From JAOPZW01 sp036379935 (lineage in GTDB: Bacteria > Actinomycetota > Thermoleophilia > Solirubrobacterales > Solirubrobacteraceae), in assembly GCA_036379935.1 (NCBI GenBank), contig DASVFT010000050.1, positions 14,361-78,360 of the forward strand: 64,000 nt of DNA, written 5' to 3'. This document shows, piece by piece, positions 34,380-43,444 of the stretch; the stretch's first letter is position 1; each line of letters opens with the position of its first letter. A model generated the notes under the pieces. It saw nothing but the letters and a program-made list of their open reading frames with translations. It made no database searches and was not told the DNA's origin. A program made the position numbers and the translations under genes.

Positions 34380-35582
34380 TCAGGTCGAGGGGGCGAGCCG
34401 CTCGAGCGGGGATGGCTCGCCGCGCCGCCGGCGGCGGGCCGCGGCGAGCTGATCGGCGGCGATGACCGCGGCCAGGACGACGCAGAGCAACCCGGCCACG
34501 ACGAGCGCCGGCGCGAACGTGCCGATGAGGCCGACGGCGAGGCAGGCCAGCGCGGCGACCACGCGCCTGCCGCTGATCGTTCGGGTCATCCGCAGGCGCA
34601 ACGCGACGAGGGCGAGCAGGTAGAGCGCCGGGCCGCACGCGACCGCGGCGAGCTCCGGATGCGGCAGCTCGTCGGTGGGGTGCGCGATGACGATCTCGTC
34701 GCCGACCGCGCTGAGCAGGATCCCGGCGACGATCAGCACGTGCAGGTAGGTGTAGGCGTCGCGGGCGAGGAGGGTGCGGTTCTCGGCCTGCTCGAGCCGG
34801 CGCTGGGCGATCGCGGCGACGAGGTTGAAGTACAGCCACCACAGCGCGGCCGTGGCGAGGAAGGCCAGGCCGAAGGCGGCCACCCTCGCGGTCGTGAGCT
34901 CGAGCTCGCCCGTGGTGGCGCCGGTGATCACGATCGACTCGCCGAGCGCGATGATGATGAAGAGCTGGAAGCGCTCGGCGAAGTGCTCGGTGCCGAGCTC
35001 CCACGCCCCGGGGCTGAGGCGCCGTCGCCCGGGCAGCCAGTAGGTCACCAGCGGCGCCGCGTAGTCGAGGGCGAGCGCCGCCAGCCAGAGGAGGGTTCGT
35101 GCCGTGCCGTCGACGAGCCCGCCCGCGATCCAGAGTGCGCCCGCGGCCATCAGCCAGATCAGGATCCCTCCGGACCGCTGGCGCTCCAGCGTGCCGCGCT
35201 CCGCGGCGACGAAGGTCAGGAACCAGTGGCGCCCGACCTGGATCGCCACGTAGGAGCCGACGAAGAGCAGCGCCCGGCCGCCGAAGGCATCCGGGATGGC
35301 GATCGCCATCAGCAGGCTGAGCAGCATGAGCGCGATCACGAGCAGCCGGACGGCCGTCGACTCCGGATCGAGCTCGTTGGTGACCCACGTCGTGTAGTTC
35401 CACGACCACCACACGACCAGCAGCACGAGCGCCGACTGACCGACGCCCTCCCACGTCAGATGCGTGAGCAGCAGGTGCGAGACCTGCGTGATCGCGAAGA
35501 CGAAGACGAGGTCGTAGAACAGCTCGAGCGTGGTCGCGCGCTGCGGTCCCCCGGCATCGCGACGCAGCGACGCTCTGGCCAC
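34380..35582 (-). CDS. LtrA-like (low temperature requirement A) membrane protein
   Basis: The 400-residue protein has about 12 helices and the family hallmark TTLELFYDLVFVFAITQVSH at the N-terminus. WSWNYTTWVTNELD and AERFQLFIIIALGESIVITG follow, and the C-terminus is basic. LtrA was named from a Listeria mutant with poor growth in the cold; its biochemical activity is not known. GTG 35582 is chosen because the next upstream gene stops 8 bp before it and the family motif begins about 20 residues in. Confidence 0.88.
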   Translation of the reverse strand: MARASLRRDAGGPQRATTLELFYDLVFVFAITQVSHLLLTHLTWEGVGQSALVLLVVWWSWNYTTWVTNELDPESTAVRLLVIALMLLSLLMAIAIPDAFGGRALLFVGSYVAIQVGRHWFLTFVAAERGTLERQRSGGILIWLMAAGALWIAGGLVDGTARTLLWLAALALDYAAPLVTYWLPGRRRLSPGAWELGTEHFAERFQLFIIIALGESIVITGATTGELELTTARVAAFGLAFLATAALWWLYFNLVAAIAQRRLEQAENRTLLARDAYTYLHVLIVAGILLSAVGDEIVIAHPTDELPHPELAAVACGPALYLLALVALRLRMTRTISGRRVVAALACLAVGLIGTFAPALVVAGLLCVVLAAVIAADQLAAARRRRRGEPSPLERLAPST

Positions 35583-35590
35583 GATCCGAT

Positions 35591-36016
35591 TCAGCCGGGT
35601 GTGCGCTCGGGGTGGCGCGGCAGCCCGTCGTCCGGGATCGGCTCCCAGGGCGCCGCGTAGGCGACGAACTGGCGCGCCGTGGGCCGCACGCCGGGATCCC
35701 CGTCGAAGGCTCCGAACCGCACGGCCCGGATCGCGCCCGTCTCGGGGTCGCGCGCGAACAGCGCGGAGCCGCAGGCGCCGCAGAAGACCTTCTCGAGGCC
35801 GTCGCCCGGGCTCCAGCCACGCAGGTGCTCCTCGCCCGCTACCACTCGCACGGAGTCCGGGGCAACGCGTGCGGAGATCGCGGCGGCGGTCCCGGTGCGG
35901 CGCTGGCAGCGCGTGCAATGGCAGTAGACGGCGCTCGCCAGCGGTTCGGTGATCTCGAAGCGCACGGCGCCGCAACCGCAGCCGCCGGTGAGGGGAAGGG
36001 AGACGTCGGAGGCCAT
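35591..36016 (-). CDS. GFA/CENP-V family zinc-binding protein
   Basis: The 141-residue protein has the small mostly-beta GFA fold with three cysteine clusters: GGCGCGAVRFE, CHCTRCQRRTG and VFCGACGSALF. Together these bind two zinc ions. The family includes glutathione-dependent formaldehyde-activating enzyme and many proteins without known activity. Here no glutathione genes are present and actinobacteria normally lack glutathione, so another thiol or another function is likely. It lies directly upstream of ltrA on the same strand (8-bp gap). Confidence 0.9.
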   Translation of the reverse strand: MASDVSLPLTGGCGCGAVRFEITEPLASAVYCHCTRCQRRTGTAAAISARVAPDSVRVVAGEEHLRGWSPGDGLEKVFCGACGSALFARDPETGAIRAVRFGAFDGDPGVRPTARQFVAYAAPWEPIPDDGLPRHPERTPG

Positions 36017-36033
36017 GTCCGCACGGTACCCGC

Positions 36034-36948
36034 TCACCAGGGGACGACGCGGACGCGCTCGCGGGCGGCGGCGTACGCGGCCTCGTCGACATCGCCCGCC
36101 AGCGGCGCGTGCACGGCGGCCGCCGACACGGCGACCGCGTCGGCGAGGCGCTCCGGCCAGCTGCGCCCGGCGACCAGGCCGGCGGTCAGGGCGGCGACCA
36201 CGGCGTCTCCGGCGCCGGTGGGGTTGCCGTCCACGGACAGCGGCGGCTCGGCCTTCCAGCGCCCCTCCGCCGTGTCCGCCGCCAGGCCCGCGGCGCCCAG
36301 CGAGGCCACCACGGCGCGCGCGCCGGCGCGACGGAGCGCCGCGCAGGCGCGCCCCAGCTCGGCGAGGCCGGTGGCGGCGCGGAGCTCGGCGAGGTTCGGC
36401 TTGGCGACGTCCGGCCCGGCCTGCACCCCGGCCCGCAGGGCGGCGCCGTCGGCGTCGAGGACGACCGGCGCGCCGGCGTCGCGCGCGAGCCCGACGAGGA
36501 GGGCGTAGGCGTCCAGCGGCACGCCCGGCGGCAGGCTCCCGGAGAGCACCACGGCGGCGGCGTCGGCGACCAGCGCGCGGAGATGGCGCAGGAGGCGGTC
36601 CCACTCGCCCGGCGTGATCAGGGGGCCGGGCTCGTTGAAGAGCGTTGCGCCGGGGGCCTCGCGCTGAACCACCGTCACCGTGCGCCGGCAGTCGCCGGCC
36701 ACGTCGACGAGCGCCGCCGGCAGGCCGGCGGCCCGCAGGTCGGCGCGGATCAGCTCACCCGTCGCGCCGCCGGCAAGGCCGGTGACGGTGACGTCGTGAC
36801 CGAGCCCGGCGAGCACGCGCGCCACGTTGATGCCTTTGCCGCCGGCGCGCTGGGCGACGGATCGGACCCGGTGCGACTCGTCGACGACAAGCCGCTCCAC
36901 CTCGTAGGTGACGTCGAGCGCGGCGTTGAGCGTGACCGTGACGATCAC
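36034..36948 (-). CDS. PfkB-family sugar-phosphate kinase (1-phosphofructokinase/tagatose-6-P kinase)
   Basis: The 304-residue enzyme phosphorylates a sugar phosphate with ATP. VTVTLNAALDVTYEV and RAGGKGINVARVLAGLG are the FruK/LacC-type N-terminal signature. NPTGAGDAVVAAL near residue 250 holds the anion hole and catalytic Asp. Its GTG overlaps the TGA of the NagA-like deacetylase. In an amino-sugar locus the likely substrate is a hexose 6-phosphate from deamination, such as tagatose 6-phosphate or fructose phosphate. Which one cannot be decided, and no bisphosphate aldolase is in the window. Confidence 0.88.
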   Translation of the reverse strand: MIVTVTLNAALDVTYEVERLVVDESHRVRSVAQRAGGKGINVARVLAGLGHDVTVTGLAGGATGELIRADLRAAGLPAALVDVAGDCRRTVTVVQREAPGATLFNEPGPLITPGEWDRLLRHLRALVADAAAVVLSGSLPPGVPLDAYALLVGLARDAGAPVVLDADGAALRAGVQAGPDVAKPNLAELRAATGLAELGRACAALRRAGARAVVASLGAAGLAADTAEGRWKAEPPLSVDGNPTGAGDAVVAALTAGLVAGRSWPERLADAVAVSAAAVHAPLAGDVDEAAYAAARERVRVVPW

Positions 36949-38090
36949 TGCGGGACCCACTCGCCGGCCGCCATCACGGCGCGCAGCTCCAGGTCCTCGT
37001 CGAGGACCACCAGGTCGGCCCGGCGACCGCTCGCGATCGCGCCGACCTCGCGCAGGCCGAGGACGCGCGCCGGCGTCGAGGCGGTCATCGCCACCGCCTC
37101 CTCCACCGGCAGCCCCACGTCGTGGACCAAGCGCGCGAACGCGCGGTCCATGGTCAGCACGCTGCCCGCCAGCGAGCTTCCGTCCTCCAGCTCGGCCACG
37201 TCGCCGCGGACCATCACGGTCATCGGCCCGAGCCGGTAGGTCCCGTCGCCCATGCCGGCCGCGGCCATCGCGTCGGTGATGGCCAGGAGCCGGCCGGCGC
37301 CGGCCGCTCGAGCGGCAAGGCGGACGGCGCCGTCGTGGACGTGGACGCCGTCGCAGATGAGCTCGCACGTGACCGCGGGGTGGGCGAGCGCCGCGCCGGC
37401 CACGCCCGGCTCGCGGTGATGGAGCGGACGCAGGCCGTTGAAGAGGTGGGTGACGTGGGTCGCGCCGGCGGCGAAGGCCTCCTCGGCCTGCGCCGCGGTC
37501 GCGTCGCTGTGCCCGATGGCGGCGACCAGGCCGGCCGCGGCGGCGTGGCGGACGAGGTCCAGTCCGCCCGGCAGCTCGGGTGCGACGGTGACCATGCGCA
37601 CCGCGCCGTCGCCGGCGGCCAGCAGGCGCTCGAGCTCGGCCGGGTCGGGCGCGCGCATGTCACGCTCGCTCTGGGCGCCGCGCCGGGTGGGGTTGAGCCA
37701 CGGGCCCTCGAGGTGGATGCCTTCGAGAACGCCCTCGGCCGCCAGCCCGGCCAGGGTCGTCACGGCGGCGGCCATCTCGTCCAACGGGGCGGTGACCACG
37801 CTGGCGATCGTGCTCGTGGTCCCGCGCGTGCGATGGAACGCGGCTGCGCGGCGCGCGTCCTCGACGCGCGCCGTCGTGTAGGCGGCGCCCGCGCCGCCGT
37901 GGACGTGGACGTCGACGAAGCCGGGGACGACCCACGCGCCGTCGAGCTGCTGCACCGCGCTCCCCGCGGCGGGCTCGCCGGTGCCCACGGCCTCGATGCG
38001 CTCGCCGGCGATCCGGATCCAGCCGGGAGCCAGCACGCCGGCGGGCGTGACGATCCGCGGCGCGGCGAGGACGGTCGTCGAGCCGGCCAC
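36945..38090 (-). CDS. nagA: N-acetylhexosamine-6-phosphate deacetylase (NagA/AgaA)
   Basis: The 381-residue amidohydrolase removes acetate from an N-acetylated hexosamine 6-phosphate. Metal and active-site motifs are in order: GFVDVHVHGG (HxH retained), GIHLEGPWLNP with the metal Glu, AAIGHSDATA, THLFNGLRPLHH, and the catalytic Asp in LLAITDAMAAAGM. The two-metal HxH form resembles actinobacterial NagA. It starts at GTG 38090, 2 bp after the EI-HPr stop. GlcNAc and GalNAc versions are hard to tell apart by eye. Confidence 0.93.
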   Translation of the reverse strand: MAGSTTVLAAPRIVTPAGVLAPGWIRIAGERIEAVGTGEPAAGSAVQQLDGAWVVPGFVDVHVHGGAGAAYTTARVEDARRAAAFHRTRGTTSTIASVVTAPLDEMAAAVTTLAGLAAEGVLEGIHLEGPWLNPTRRGAQSERDMRAPDPAELERLLAAGDGAVRMVTVAPELPGGLDLVRHAAAAGLVAAIGHSDATAAQAEEAFAAGATHVTHLFNGLRPLHHREPGVAGAALAHPAVTCELICDGVHVHDGAVRLAARAAGAGRLLAITDAMAAAGMGDGTYRLGPMTVMVRGDVAELEDGSSLAGSVLTMDRAFARLVHDVGLPVEEAVAMTASTPARVLGLREVGAIASGRRADLVVLDEDLELRAVMAAGEWVPQ

Positions 38091-38092
38091 GA

Positions 38093-40180
38093 TCAGCCGT
38101 CCGGGCTCGCGGCGGTCAGGAGGGCGGCGAGCTCGCGCAGCGCACGCTCGGCGTCCGGCCCGCGCGCCTCGAGGCGCAGCCGCGCGCCCGTGTCGGCGCC
38201 CAGCGCGAGAACGGCGAGCATGCTCGAGGCGTCGGCGCGCGCGCCGTCGTGGACGAGCGTCACGGCGGCGTCGAGCTCGGCCGCCCGCCGCACCAGCTCG
38301 TCCGCCGGCCGCGCGTGCAGCCCTTCGGGATGGGCGAGGACGAGCTCCACCGCGAGCCCGCCGTCGGCGAGGCGCGCCGGAGCGAGCGGCTCGGCCTCGC
38401 CGCCCGGCGCGTCCGCCCGCACCTCGGTGCCGGCCAAACCGTCCGCGAGCGGCTCGGCGCCGCCGCCGGCGGGCTCGTGCGACAGGGCGAGCCGCACCGC
38501 GGGCGCGTCGGGCGCCGCGAGCGCCGCTTGGGCGCGGCGCTCGAGCTCGGAGAACGTCGTCGTGCCCAGACGCTCGCGGGTCGCGTCGAGCGCGGACGGG
38601 ACCATCGAGAGCTCGTCGACGCCGAGCCCGGCGAGGGCCTGCTGGACGATCGGATCGGAGGCCGCCTCGCCGCACACCGCGACGTGCGAGCCGTGGCGCC
38701 GGACGGCGTCGACCACCATGGCCACCGCGCGCAGGAGCGCGGGGTGGCACGGATCGAGCAGCGCGGCCACGGCCGCGTTGTCGCGGTCGGCGGCCACCAG
38801 GTACTGGAGGAGGTCGTTGGTGCCGATCGACAGCAGGTCGCACCGCTGGGCCAGCTCCTCGGCGAGCAGGACGGCGGCGGGCGTCTCGATCATCGCCGCG
38901 ATGGCGACGTCGCCGGTGGCGACTCCGGCGGCCTCGAGCTCCCGGCGACGGTCGCGCAACCGCTGGACGACCGCGTCGACCTCTCCGACGGACGACACCA
39001 TCGGGACCATGACCGCGACCGGCCCCGCGGCGGCCGCGCGCAGGAGGGCGCGCAGCTGGGCGTCGAGGACGTCGGGGTGGCCGTCCCACAGGCGCACGCC
39101 GCGACGCCCGAGCATCGGGTTGGGCTCCGGCTCGAGCGCCAGGGCCGGCAGCGGCTTGTCGCCGCCCACGTCGAGCGTGCGGAAGACGACCCGGCGCCCG
39201 TCCATCGCCTCCACCGTCGCAGCGTAGGCGGCAGCCTGCTCGTCCTCGTCGGGGAGATCGGCGCGGCCGAAGAACAGCAGCTCGGTGCGGAAGAGGCCGA
39301 TCTCGCTCGCGCCGGCCGCCGCCGCGCGGCGGGCCTGCTCCGCGGAGCCCACGTTGGCGGCCAGCGCGATCGTGTGTCCGTCGCGCGTGCGCGCGGGCAG
39401 GGCGGGCGAGGGGGCGGCCGCGCGCGCCTCGCGCACGCGACGCTCGACCTCCGCGACGCGCTGCGCCGACGGATCGATCTCGACGGTCCCGGCGTCGCCG
39501 TCGACCACCACCGTCGTCCCCTCGGCCAGCGCGTCGATCGCGCTCCCCGCCTGTCCGACCGCGGGGATCCCGTACGTGCGCGCGAGGATCGCCGTGTGCG
39601 ACGTCGGGCCGCCCGAGCCCAGGACGATCGCGCGCAGGCGCGCATGGTCGAGGGCCACCGCGTCGGACGGAGTAAGCTCTGAGGCCACGAGCACGGCGCC
39701 GTCCGGCAGCTCCGGCGCCCGCGCGTGCGCCGGCCCTCCGCGAAGCGCGGCGGCGAGCCGCGCGCCGACGTCGCGCACGTCGATCGCGCGCTCGCGCAGG
39801 CGCTCGACGCGCTGGGCCGCGAGCTCGACTGCCACCGCGTCCGCCGCGCGCAGCACCGCGGTGGCGGCGTCCTCGCGGTGCTCGCGCACGCGCGCGCACG
39901 CGGCGTCGAGCAGCGTGGCGTCGCGCGCGAGGCCGGCGTGGGCGCGCACGATCGCCCCCTCGACGGCATCTGCCGCCTGCGATGCCTGGCGGGCGAGCTC
40001 GGAGGCCAGCGTGGCGCTCGCCGCCCGCAGTCGCTCGCACTCGGCAGCGACGGCGCCGGCGGCGACGTGCCGTGGCGCCGGGGCGCTCGGCGCGCTTTCC
40101 CATCGCACCACGCGGCCGACGGCGATGCCCGGCGATGCCGCACGCCCGCTGATCGTCATCGGTGCTGCCTTGCTCTCCAT
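38093..40180 (-). CDS. ptsI: PTS enzyme I fused to C-terminal HPr
   Basis: The 695-residue protein is the energy-coupling part of a phosphotransferase system. Enzyme I spans about residues 8-545, with the phosphorylated His195 in GGPTSHTAILAR, PEP-barrel motifs LFRTELLFFGR and FRTLDVGGDKPLP, and the catalytic Cys in VAVCGEAASDP. A Pro/Ala/Glu-rich linker of about 60 residues leads to an HPr domain (about 605-690). HPr has its phospho-His622 in EGLHARPADELV and a Ser46-like SSMLAVLALG. The order EI-HPr is the reverse of the usual HPr-EI arrangement in multiphosphoryl transfer proteins. No separate HPr gene is in the window. Confidence 0.93.
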   Translation of the reverse strand: MESKAAPMTISGRAASPGIAVGRVVRWESAPSAPAPRHVAAGAVAAECERLRAASATLASELARQASQAADAVEGAIVRAHAGLARDATLLDAACARVREHREDAATAVLRAADAVAVELAAQRVERLRERAIDVRDVGARLAAALRGGPAHARAPELPDGAVLVASELTPSDAVALDHARLRAIVLGSGGPTSHTAILARTYGIPAVGQAGSAIDALAEGTTVVVDGDAGTVEIDPSAQRVAEVERRVREARAAAPSPALPARTRDGHTIALAANVGSAEQARRAAAAGASEIGLFRTELLFFGRADLPDEDEQAAAYAATVEAMDGRRVVFRTLDVGGDKPLPALALEPEPNPMLGRRGVRLWDGHPDVLDAQLRALLRAAAAGPVAVMVPMVSSVGEVDAVVQRLRDRRRELEAAGVATGDVAIAAMIETPAAVLLAEELAQRCDLLSIGTNDLLQYLVAADRDNAAVAALLDPCHPALLRAVAMVVDAVRRHGSHVAVCGEAASDPIVQQALAGLGVDELSMVPSALDATRERLGTTTFSELERRAQAALAAPDAPAVRLALSHEPAGGGAEPLADGLAGTEVRADAPGGEAEPLAPARLADGGLAVELVLAHPEGLHARPADELVRRAAELDAAVTLVHDGARADASSMLAVLALGADTGARLRLEARGPDAERALRELAALLTAASPDG

Positions 40181-40289
40181 GGGCTCCTTACCAGATCACA
40201 GAGCCTTGCACGATTTGCGCAGTGAGGCTCAAATATGCTCTAATATAAGCATTGCCGCGCAGAAATGAGCACCGGCTGGCAAGAACGAC
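40181..40289. promoter_or_regulatory. Divergent promoter/operator of the amino-sugar PTS locus
   Basis: This AT-rich gap separates the EI-HPr gene from the SIS deaminase gene. An inverted repeat ATGCT-N8-AGCAT lies at 40235-40252, enclosing TAATAT (40241-40246), a good -10 candidate for the plus strand. Upstream, CTTGCACGATTTGCGCA (40205-40221) resembles CTTGGCACGATGTGCGCA at the start of the DeoR gene (44217-44234). It may be the repressor's binding site controlling both directions. Confidence 0.55.
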
Positions 40290-41303
40290 GTGACCGACGG
40301 ACACCACACCTACGACGAGATCATCTCCCAGAGCGAGGTCTGGCCTGCCGTATTGGCCCACGTCAACGGCGTCGCGCTGCCGGCGCCGGACGCCTACGAC
40401 GATGTCCTCATCACCGGCTGCGGTTCGACGCACTACCTGGCGCAGTGGGCCGCCGGTCGCTGCGGCGAGCTGCACGGCGTCCGCGCCGTCGCGCTGCCCG
40501 CCTCCGACCTCCTGGTCGCCCCGCAGGCCTGGCTGCGCGCAGGCCGCACGCTGCTGGTCGTCGTGTCGCGCTCCGGCGAGACGACCGAGTCGCTGCGCGC
40601 GGTGGCCGCGTTCCGCGAGCGCTGCGAGGGCGACGTCCTCGCCATCACGTGCGCTCCGGGCTCCGCTCTCGCGCTGACCGCCGACGCCACGCTCACCGCG
40701 CCCGACGCGCGCGAGTCGAGCTTCGCCCAGACCCGCACCTTCACCTCGATGATGCTCTGTGTGGCGCGATGGCTGCTGGGCCGCGCCGATCGCACGGTCG
40801 GCGAGGCGCTCGCGGTCGCGTGCGGCGACACGCTCCAGGCCTCCGAAGGGCTCGTGGACGCCCTGGCCTCCGACCGGGTGCGCAGCTTCTTCTTCCTCGG
40901 CTCGGGCGCCCGCTACGGCCTGGCCTGCGAGGCCATGCTCAAGATGACCGAGATGGCGCTCGCGCCGGCGAAGGCGTTCCACACGCTCGAGCTCCGTCAT
41001 GGCCCGATCTCGATCGTCGACGACGGCAGCGCCGTCATCGCGCTGCTCGACGAGTCCGCCGGGCTCGAGGCGGCCGTGCTGTCGGACATGGCGCGACTCG
41101 GAGCGCGCACCGCTGCGCTGGCCCCGGCGCCGGTCGGCGCGGCGGACGAGACGCTCGTCCTCGCCGAGGACGTCCCGCCCGTCTGGCGCGACGTCCTCTA
41201 CCTGCCCGCGCTGCAGATGGCCGCCTACCAGCGGGCGGTGCGCGCCGGCCTGGATCCCGATCGTCCGGCGAACCTCGACCCCGTCGTGGTCCTCGACGAC
41301 TGA
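40290..41303 (+). CDS. SIS-domain hexosamine-6-phosphate deaminase/isomerase (NagB-II/AgaS-like)
   Basis: The 337-residue protein has two SIS domains. The first has LITGCGSTHYLAQWA and LVVVSRSGETTES; the second has FFFLGSGARYGLACEAMLKMTEM and the C-terminal HTLELRHGPIS. The layout equals the isomerase half of GlmS without the glutaminase domain, as in NagB-II and AgaS. It should convert glucosamine or galactosamine 6-phosphate to the ketose phosphate plus ammonia, directly after the NagA step. Start is GTG 40290; an ATG at 40265 is in another frame. FrlB-type deglycase activity is a less likely alternative. Confidence 0.85.
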   Translation: MTDGHHTYDEIISQSEVWPAVLAHVNGVALPAPDAYDDVLITGCGSTHYLAQWAAGRCGELHGVRAVALPASDLLVAPQAWLRAGRTLLVVVSRSGETTESLRAVAAFRERCEGDVLAITCAPGSALALTADATLTAPDARESSFAQTRTFTSMMLCVARWLLGRADRTVGEALAVACGDTLQASEGLVDALASDRVRSFFFLGSGARYGLACEAMLKMTEMALAPAKAFHTLELRHGPISIVDDGSAVIALLDESAGLEAAVLSDMARLGARTAALAPAPVGAADETLVLAEDVPPVWRDVLYLPALQMAAYQRAVRAGLDPDRPANLDPVVVLDD

Positions 41304-41317
41304 TGGAGGGCGCGACC

Positions 41318-41761
41318 ATGGAACCGCTGACCGAGCACGTTGCCGCCAGGGCCGACGCCGCCGACTGGCGCGCCGCCGTGCGCCTCGCCGGCGACCTGCT
41401 CGTGAGCGCGGGTCTGGCGACGGCCGAGTACGCGGGCGCGATGGAGGAGGCCCGGGAGGAGCTCGGCCCCTACATGGTGATCGCGCCCGGTGTCGCCATG
41501 CCCCATGCGCGGCCGGAACGCGGCGTGCTCGCTCCCGGGGTCGCGGTCGTGACGCTCGTCACGCCCGTGGCCTTCGGCCATGCCGCCAACGACCCGGTCG
41601 ACGTGGTCATCGCCTTCGCCGCCGAGGACAAGTCCGCGCACCTCGCGACGCTGCAGCGCATCGCCGCGCTCGTCACCGATCCGGACGCGCTGAGCGCGGT
41701 CCGCGGTGCCCACGACGACGGCGAGCTGCGGGCCGCGCTCGCCACGAGGAGGACCGCATGA
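41318..41761 (+). CDS. PTS EIIA component, mannitol/fructose/ascorbate type
   Basis: The 147-residue protein is the cytoplasmic EIIA domain that accepts phosphate from HPr. The active-site His is His63 in APGVAMPHARPERGV. LVTPVAFGHAANDPVDVVIAF is the conserved core that follows. ATG 41318 is preferred because GGAGG lies 9 bases before it; ATG 41303 overlaps the previous stop but lacks a ribosome-binding site. Its TGA overlaps the EIIB ATG (ATGA). Closest in style to UlaC. Confidence 0.9.
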   Translation: MEPLTEHVAARADAADWRAAVRLAGDLLVSAGLATAEYAGAMEEAREELGPYMVIAPGVAMPHARPERGVLAPGVAVVTLVTPVAFGHAANDPVDVVIAFAAEDKSAHLATLQRIAALVTDPDALSAVRGAHDDGELRAALATRRTA

Positions 41762-42036
41762 TCCGGATTGCGACCGTGTGCGGGATGGGCTTCGGCACGA
41801 GCATGATGCTCAAGCTGACGATCCAGCAGATCCTGCGCGACGAGGGCATCGACGCGAAGGTCGACCCGGTCGACCTCGGATCGTTCAAGACGATGCCGGC
41901 GGACGTGGTGGTGGCGCCCACGGACATGGGAGCGCAGGTGTCGGGCACGCCGGCGCGCGTGGTCCTGATCGACAACCTGATCGACAAGGACGAGATCCGC
42001 CGCAAGGTGGTCGCGGTGCTGCGCGCGGAGGGCTAG
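41758..42036 (+). CDS. PTS EIIB component, ascorbate (Ula) type
   Basis: The 92-residue protein has the EIIB phosphate-binding loop with the active Cys8: TVCGMGFGTSMMLK. It passes phosphate from EIIA to the incoming sugar on EIIC. Length and the GFGTSMML loop match the SgaB/UlaB subgroup (COG3414). It is translationally coupled to EIIA, and EIIC follows 51 bp later. Confidence 0.92.
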   Translation: MIRIATVCGMGFGTSMMLKLTIQQILRDEGIDAKVDPVDLGSFKTMPADVVVAPTDMGAQVSGTPARVVLIDNLIDKDEIRRKVVAVLRAEG

Positions 42037-42087
42037 CGCGGTCATCGCTCGGCAGGCAACGAGGGTCAACCAGGAGAGAGAGGGACG

Positions 42088-43416
42088 ATGGACGTAGTGA
42101 GGTTCTTCGTGGAGCTGCTCAAGCTCCCGGCGATCGTGGTGGGGCTGATCGCTCTGATCGGCCTCGTCGCCCAGCGCAAGCGAGTGGGCGAGGTGGTGAC
42201 CGGCACGCTGAAGACGACGCTCAGCCTGCTGATCATCGGCGGTGGGATCGGCGTGCTCATCAACGCCCTGCTCCCGATCCAGACGATGTTCGAGCTCGGC
42301 ATCGACAAGAATCGCTTCGACACGTTCGTGACGTTCGACGAGGCGGTCGTGAGCGCGGTCCAGAACGCGAACGTCGGCGACATCGGCGTCCTCATCGGCT
42401 GGACGCTGCTGTTCGGCTACGCCTTCCACCTGTTCCTCGCGCGCGTGACGCCGTTCCGCTACGTCTACCTGACCGGCCACATGATCTGGATCCACGCCGG
42501 CGCCTACGCGATCCTCTACGACAGCTTCGGCCTCCCGAAGGGCCTGACCGTCGTGCTCGCCTCGCTGACCTTCGGGACCTACATGACGCTCGCGCCGGCG
42601 GCCGCGCAGCCGGTCATGCGGCGGATCACCGGAACCGACGAGGTCGCCTTCGGCCATGGCCAGACGATCCTCAACCTCGTGGCGGCGGGGGCCGGGAAGG
42701 TGGTGGGCAAGGGCAGCCGCACGACCGAGGAGATGCGCGTCCCGGAGGGGTTGAACTTCTTCCGCGACATCGCGGTCTCCACCACCATCGTCATGCTCGT
42801 CGTGGCCTACGCCGCCGCCCTGCTGGCGATCGGCCAGGTCGGCGTGGACGGCTTCTTGAAGGCGTTCGGGGAGCAGATCCCCAAGGGCCAGAGCTGGGTC
42901 GTCTTCACGCTCCTGCAGGCGCTCGGCTTCACCGCCGGGATGCTGATCCTGCTCTTCGGCGTGCGCATGCTCATCGCCGAGATCGTGCCCGCGTTCCACG
43001 GGATCGCCGAGCGCCTGATTCCCGGCGCTCGCCCCGCCCTCGACGTGCCCGTGATCTTCCCGTTCGCCCCGAACGCGCTGATCGTCGGCCTCATCTCCGG
43101 GCTCATCGGCCAGATCGTCGGCATGGTGGCGCTGGTCGCCATCGGCTGGCCGGTGCCGATCCCGAGCATGATCGTGGCCTTCTTCGCGTCGGGGGCCGGA
43201 GCCATCTTCGGCAACGCCACCGGAGGACGCCGCGGCGCCTGGCTGGGCGGCTTTTTGTGGGGCTTCCTCGGCTGGCTGATCATCAGCTACGCCTACCATG
43301 AGCAGGTCTTCGGAAACCTGAACCAGATGGGCGCCAAGGGGCTCGCCTTCACGGTCCCCGACGCGATCGTGCCGGGCATCATCATCCACTGGATCGCGCA
43401 GCTCTTCGGAGCCTGA
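42088..43416 (+). CDS. PTS EIIC permease, UlaA/SgaT family
   Basis: The 442-residue membrane permease has about ten to eleven helices. It matches the ascorbate-type EIIC family: LLIIGGGIGVLINALLPIQTM near residue 50, FRYVYLTGHMIWIHAGAYA near 130, and PVIFPFAPNALIVGLISG near 320. It imports and helps phosphorylate the sugar. UlaA relatives are known mainly for ascorbate, yet the catabolic genes here (NagA, SIS deaminase, kinase) point to an N-acetylated amino sugar. AGGAGAGAGAGG precedes the ATG. Confidence 0.92.
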   Translation: MDVVRFFVELLKLPAIVVGLIALIGLVAQRKRVGEVVTGTLKTTLSLLIIGGGIGVLINALLPIQTMFELGIDKNRFDTFVTFDEAVVSAVQNANVGDIGVLIGWTLLFGYAFHLFLARVTPFRYVYLTGHMIWIHAGAYAILYDSFGLPKGLTVVLASLTFGTYMTLAPAAAQPVMRRITGTDEVAFGHGQTILNLVAAGAGKVVGKGSRTTEEMRVPEGLNFFRDIAVSTTIVMLVVAYAAALLAIGQVGVDGFLKAFGEQIPKGQSWVVFTLLQALGFTAGMLILLFGVRMLIAEIVPAFHGIAERLIPGARPALDVPVIFPFAPNALIVGLISGLIGQIVGMVALVAIGWPVPIPSMIVAFFASGAGAIFGNATGGRRGAWLGGFLWGFLGWLIISYAYHEQVFGNLNQMGAKGLAFTVPDAIVPGIIIHWIAQLFGA

Positions 43417-43444
43417 GCGGTTCGACGACCAAAGGAGAACGGCA

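Noticed and set aside
36945..40103. A 1052-residue minus-strand frame covering nagA and the EI-HPr gene
   Set aside because: Only its last 381 residues are NagA. The earlier part is an Arg/Ala/Gly-rich shadow of the EI-HPr gene in another frame.
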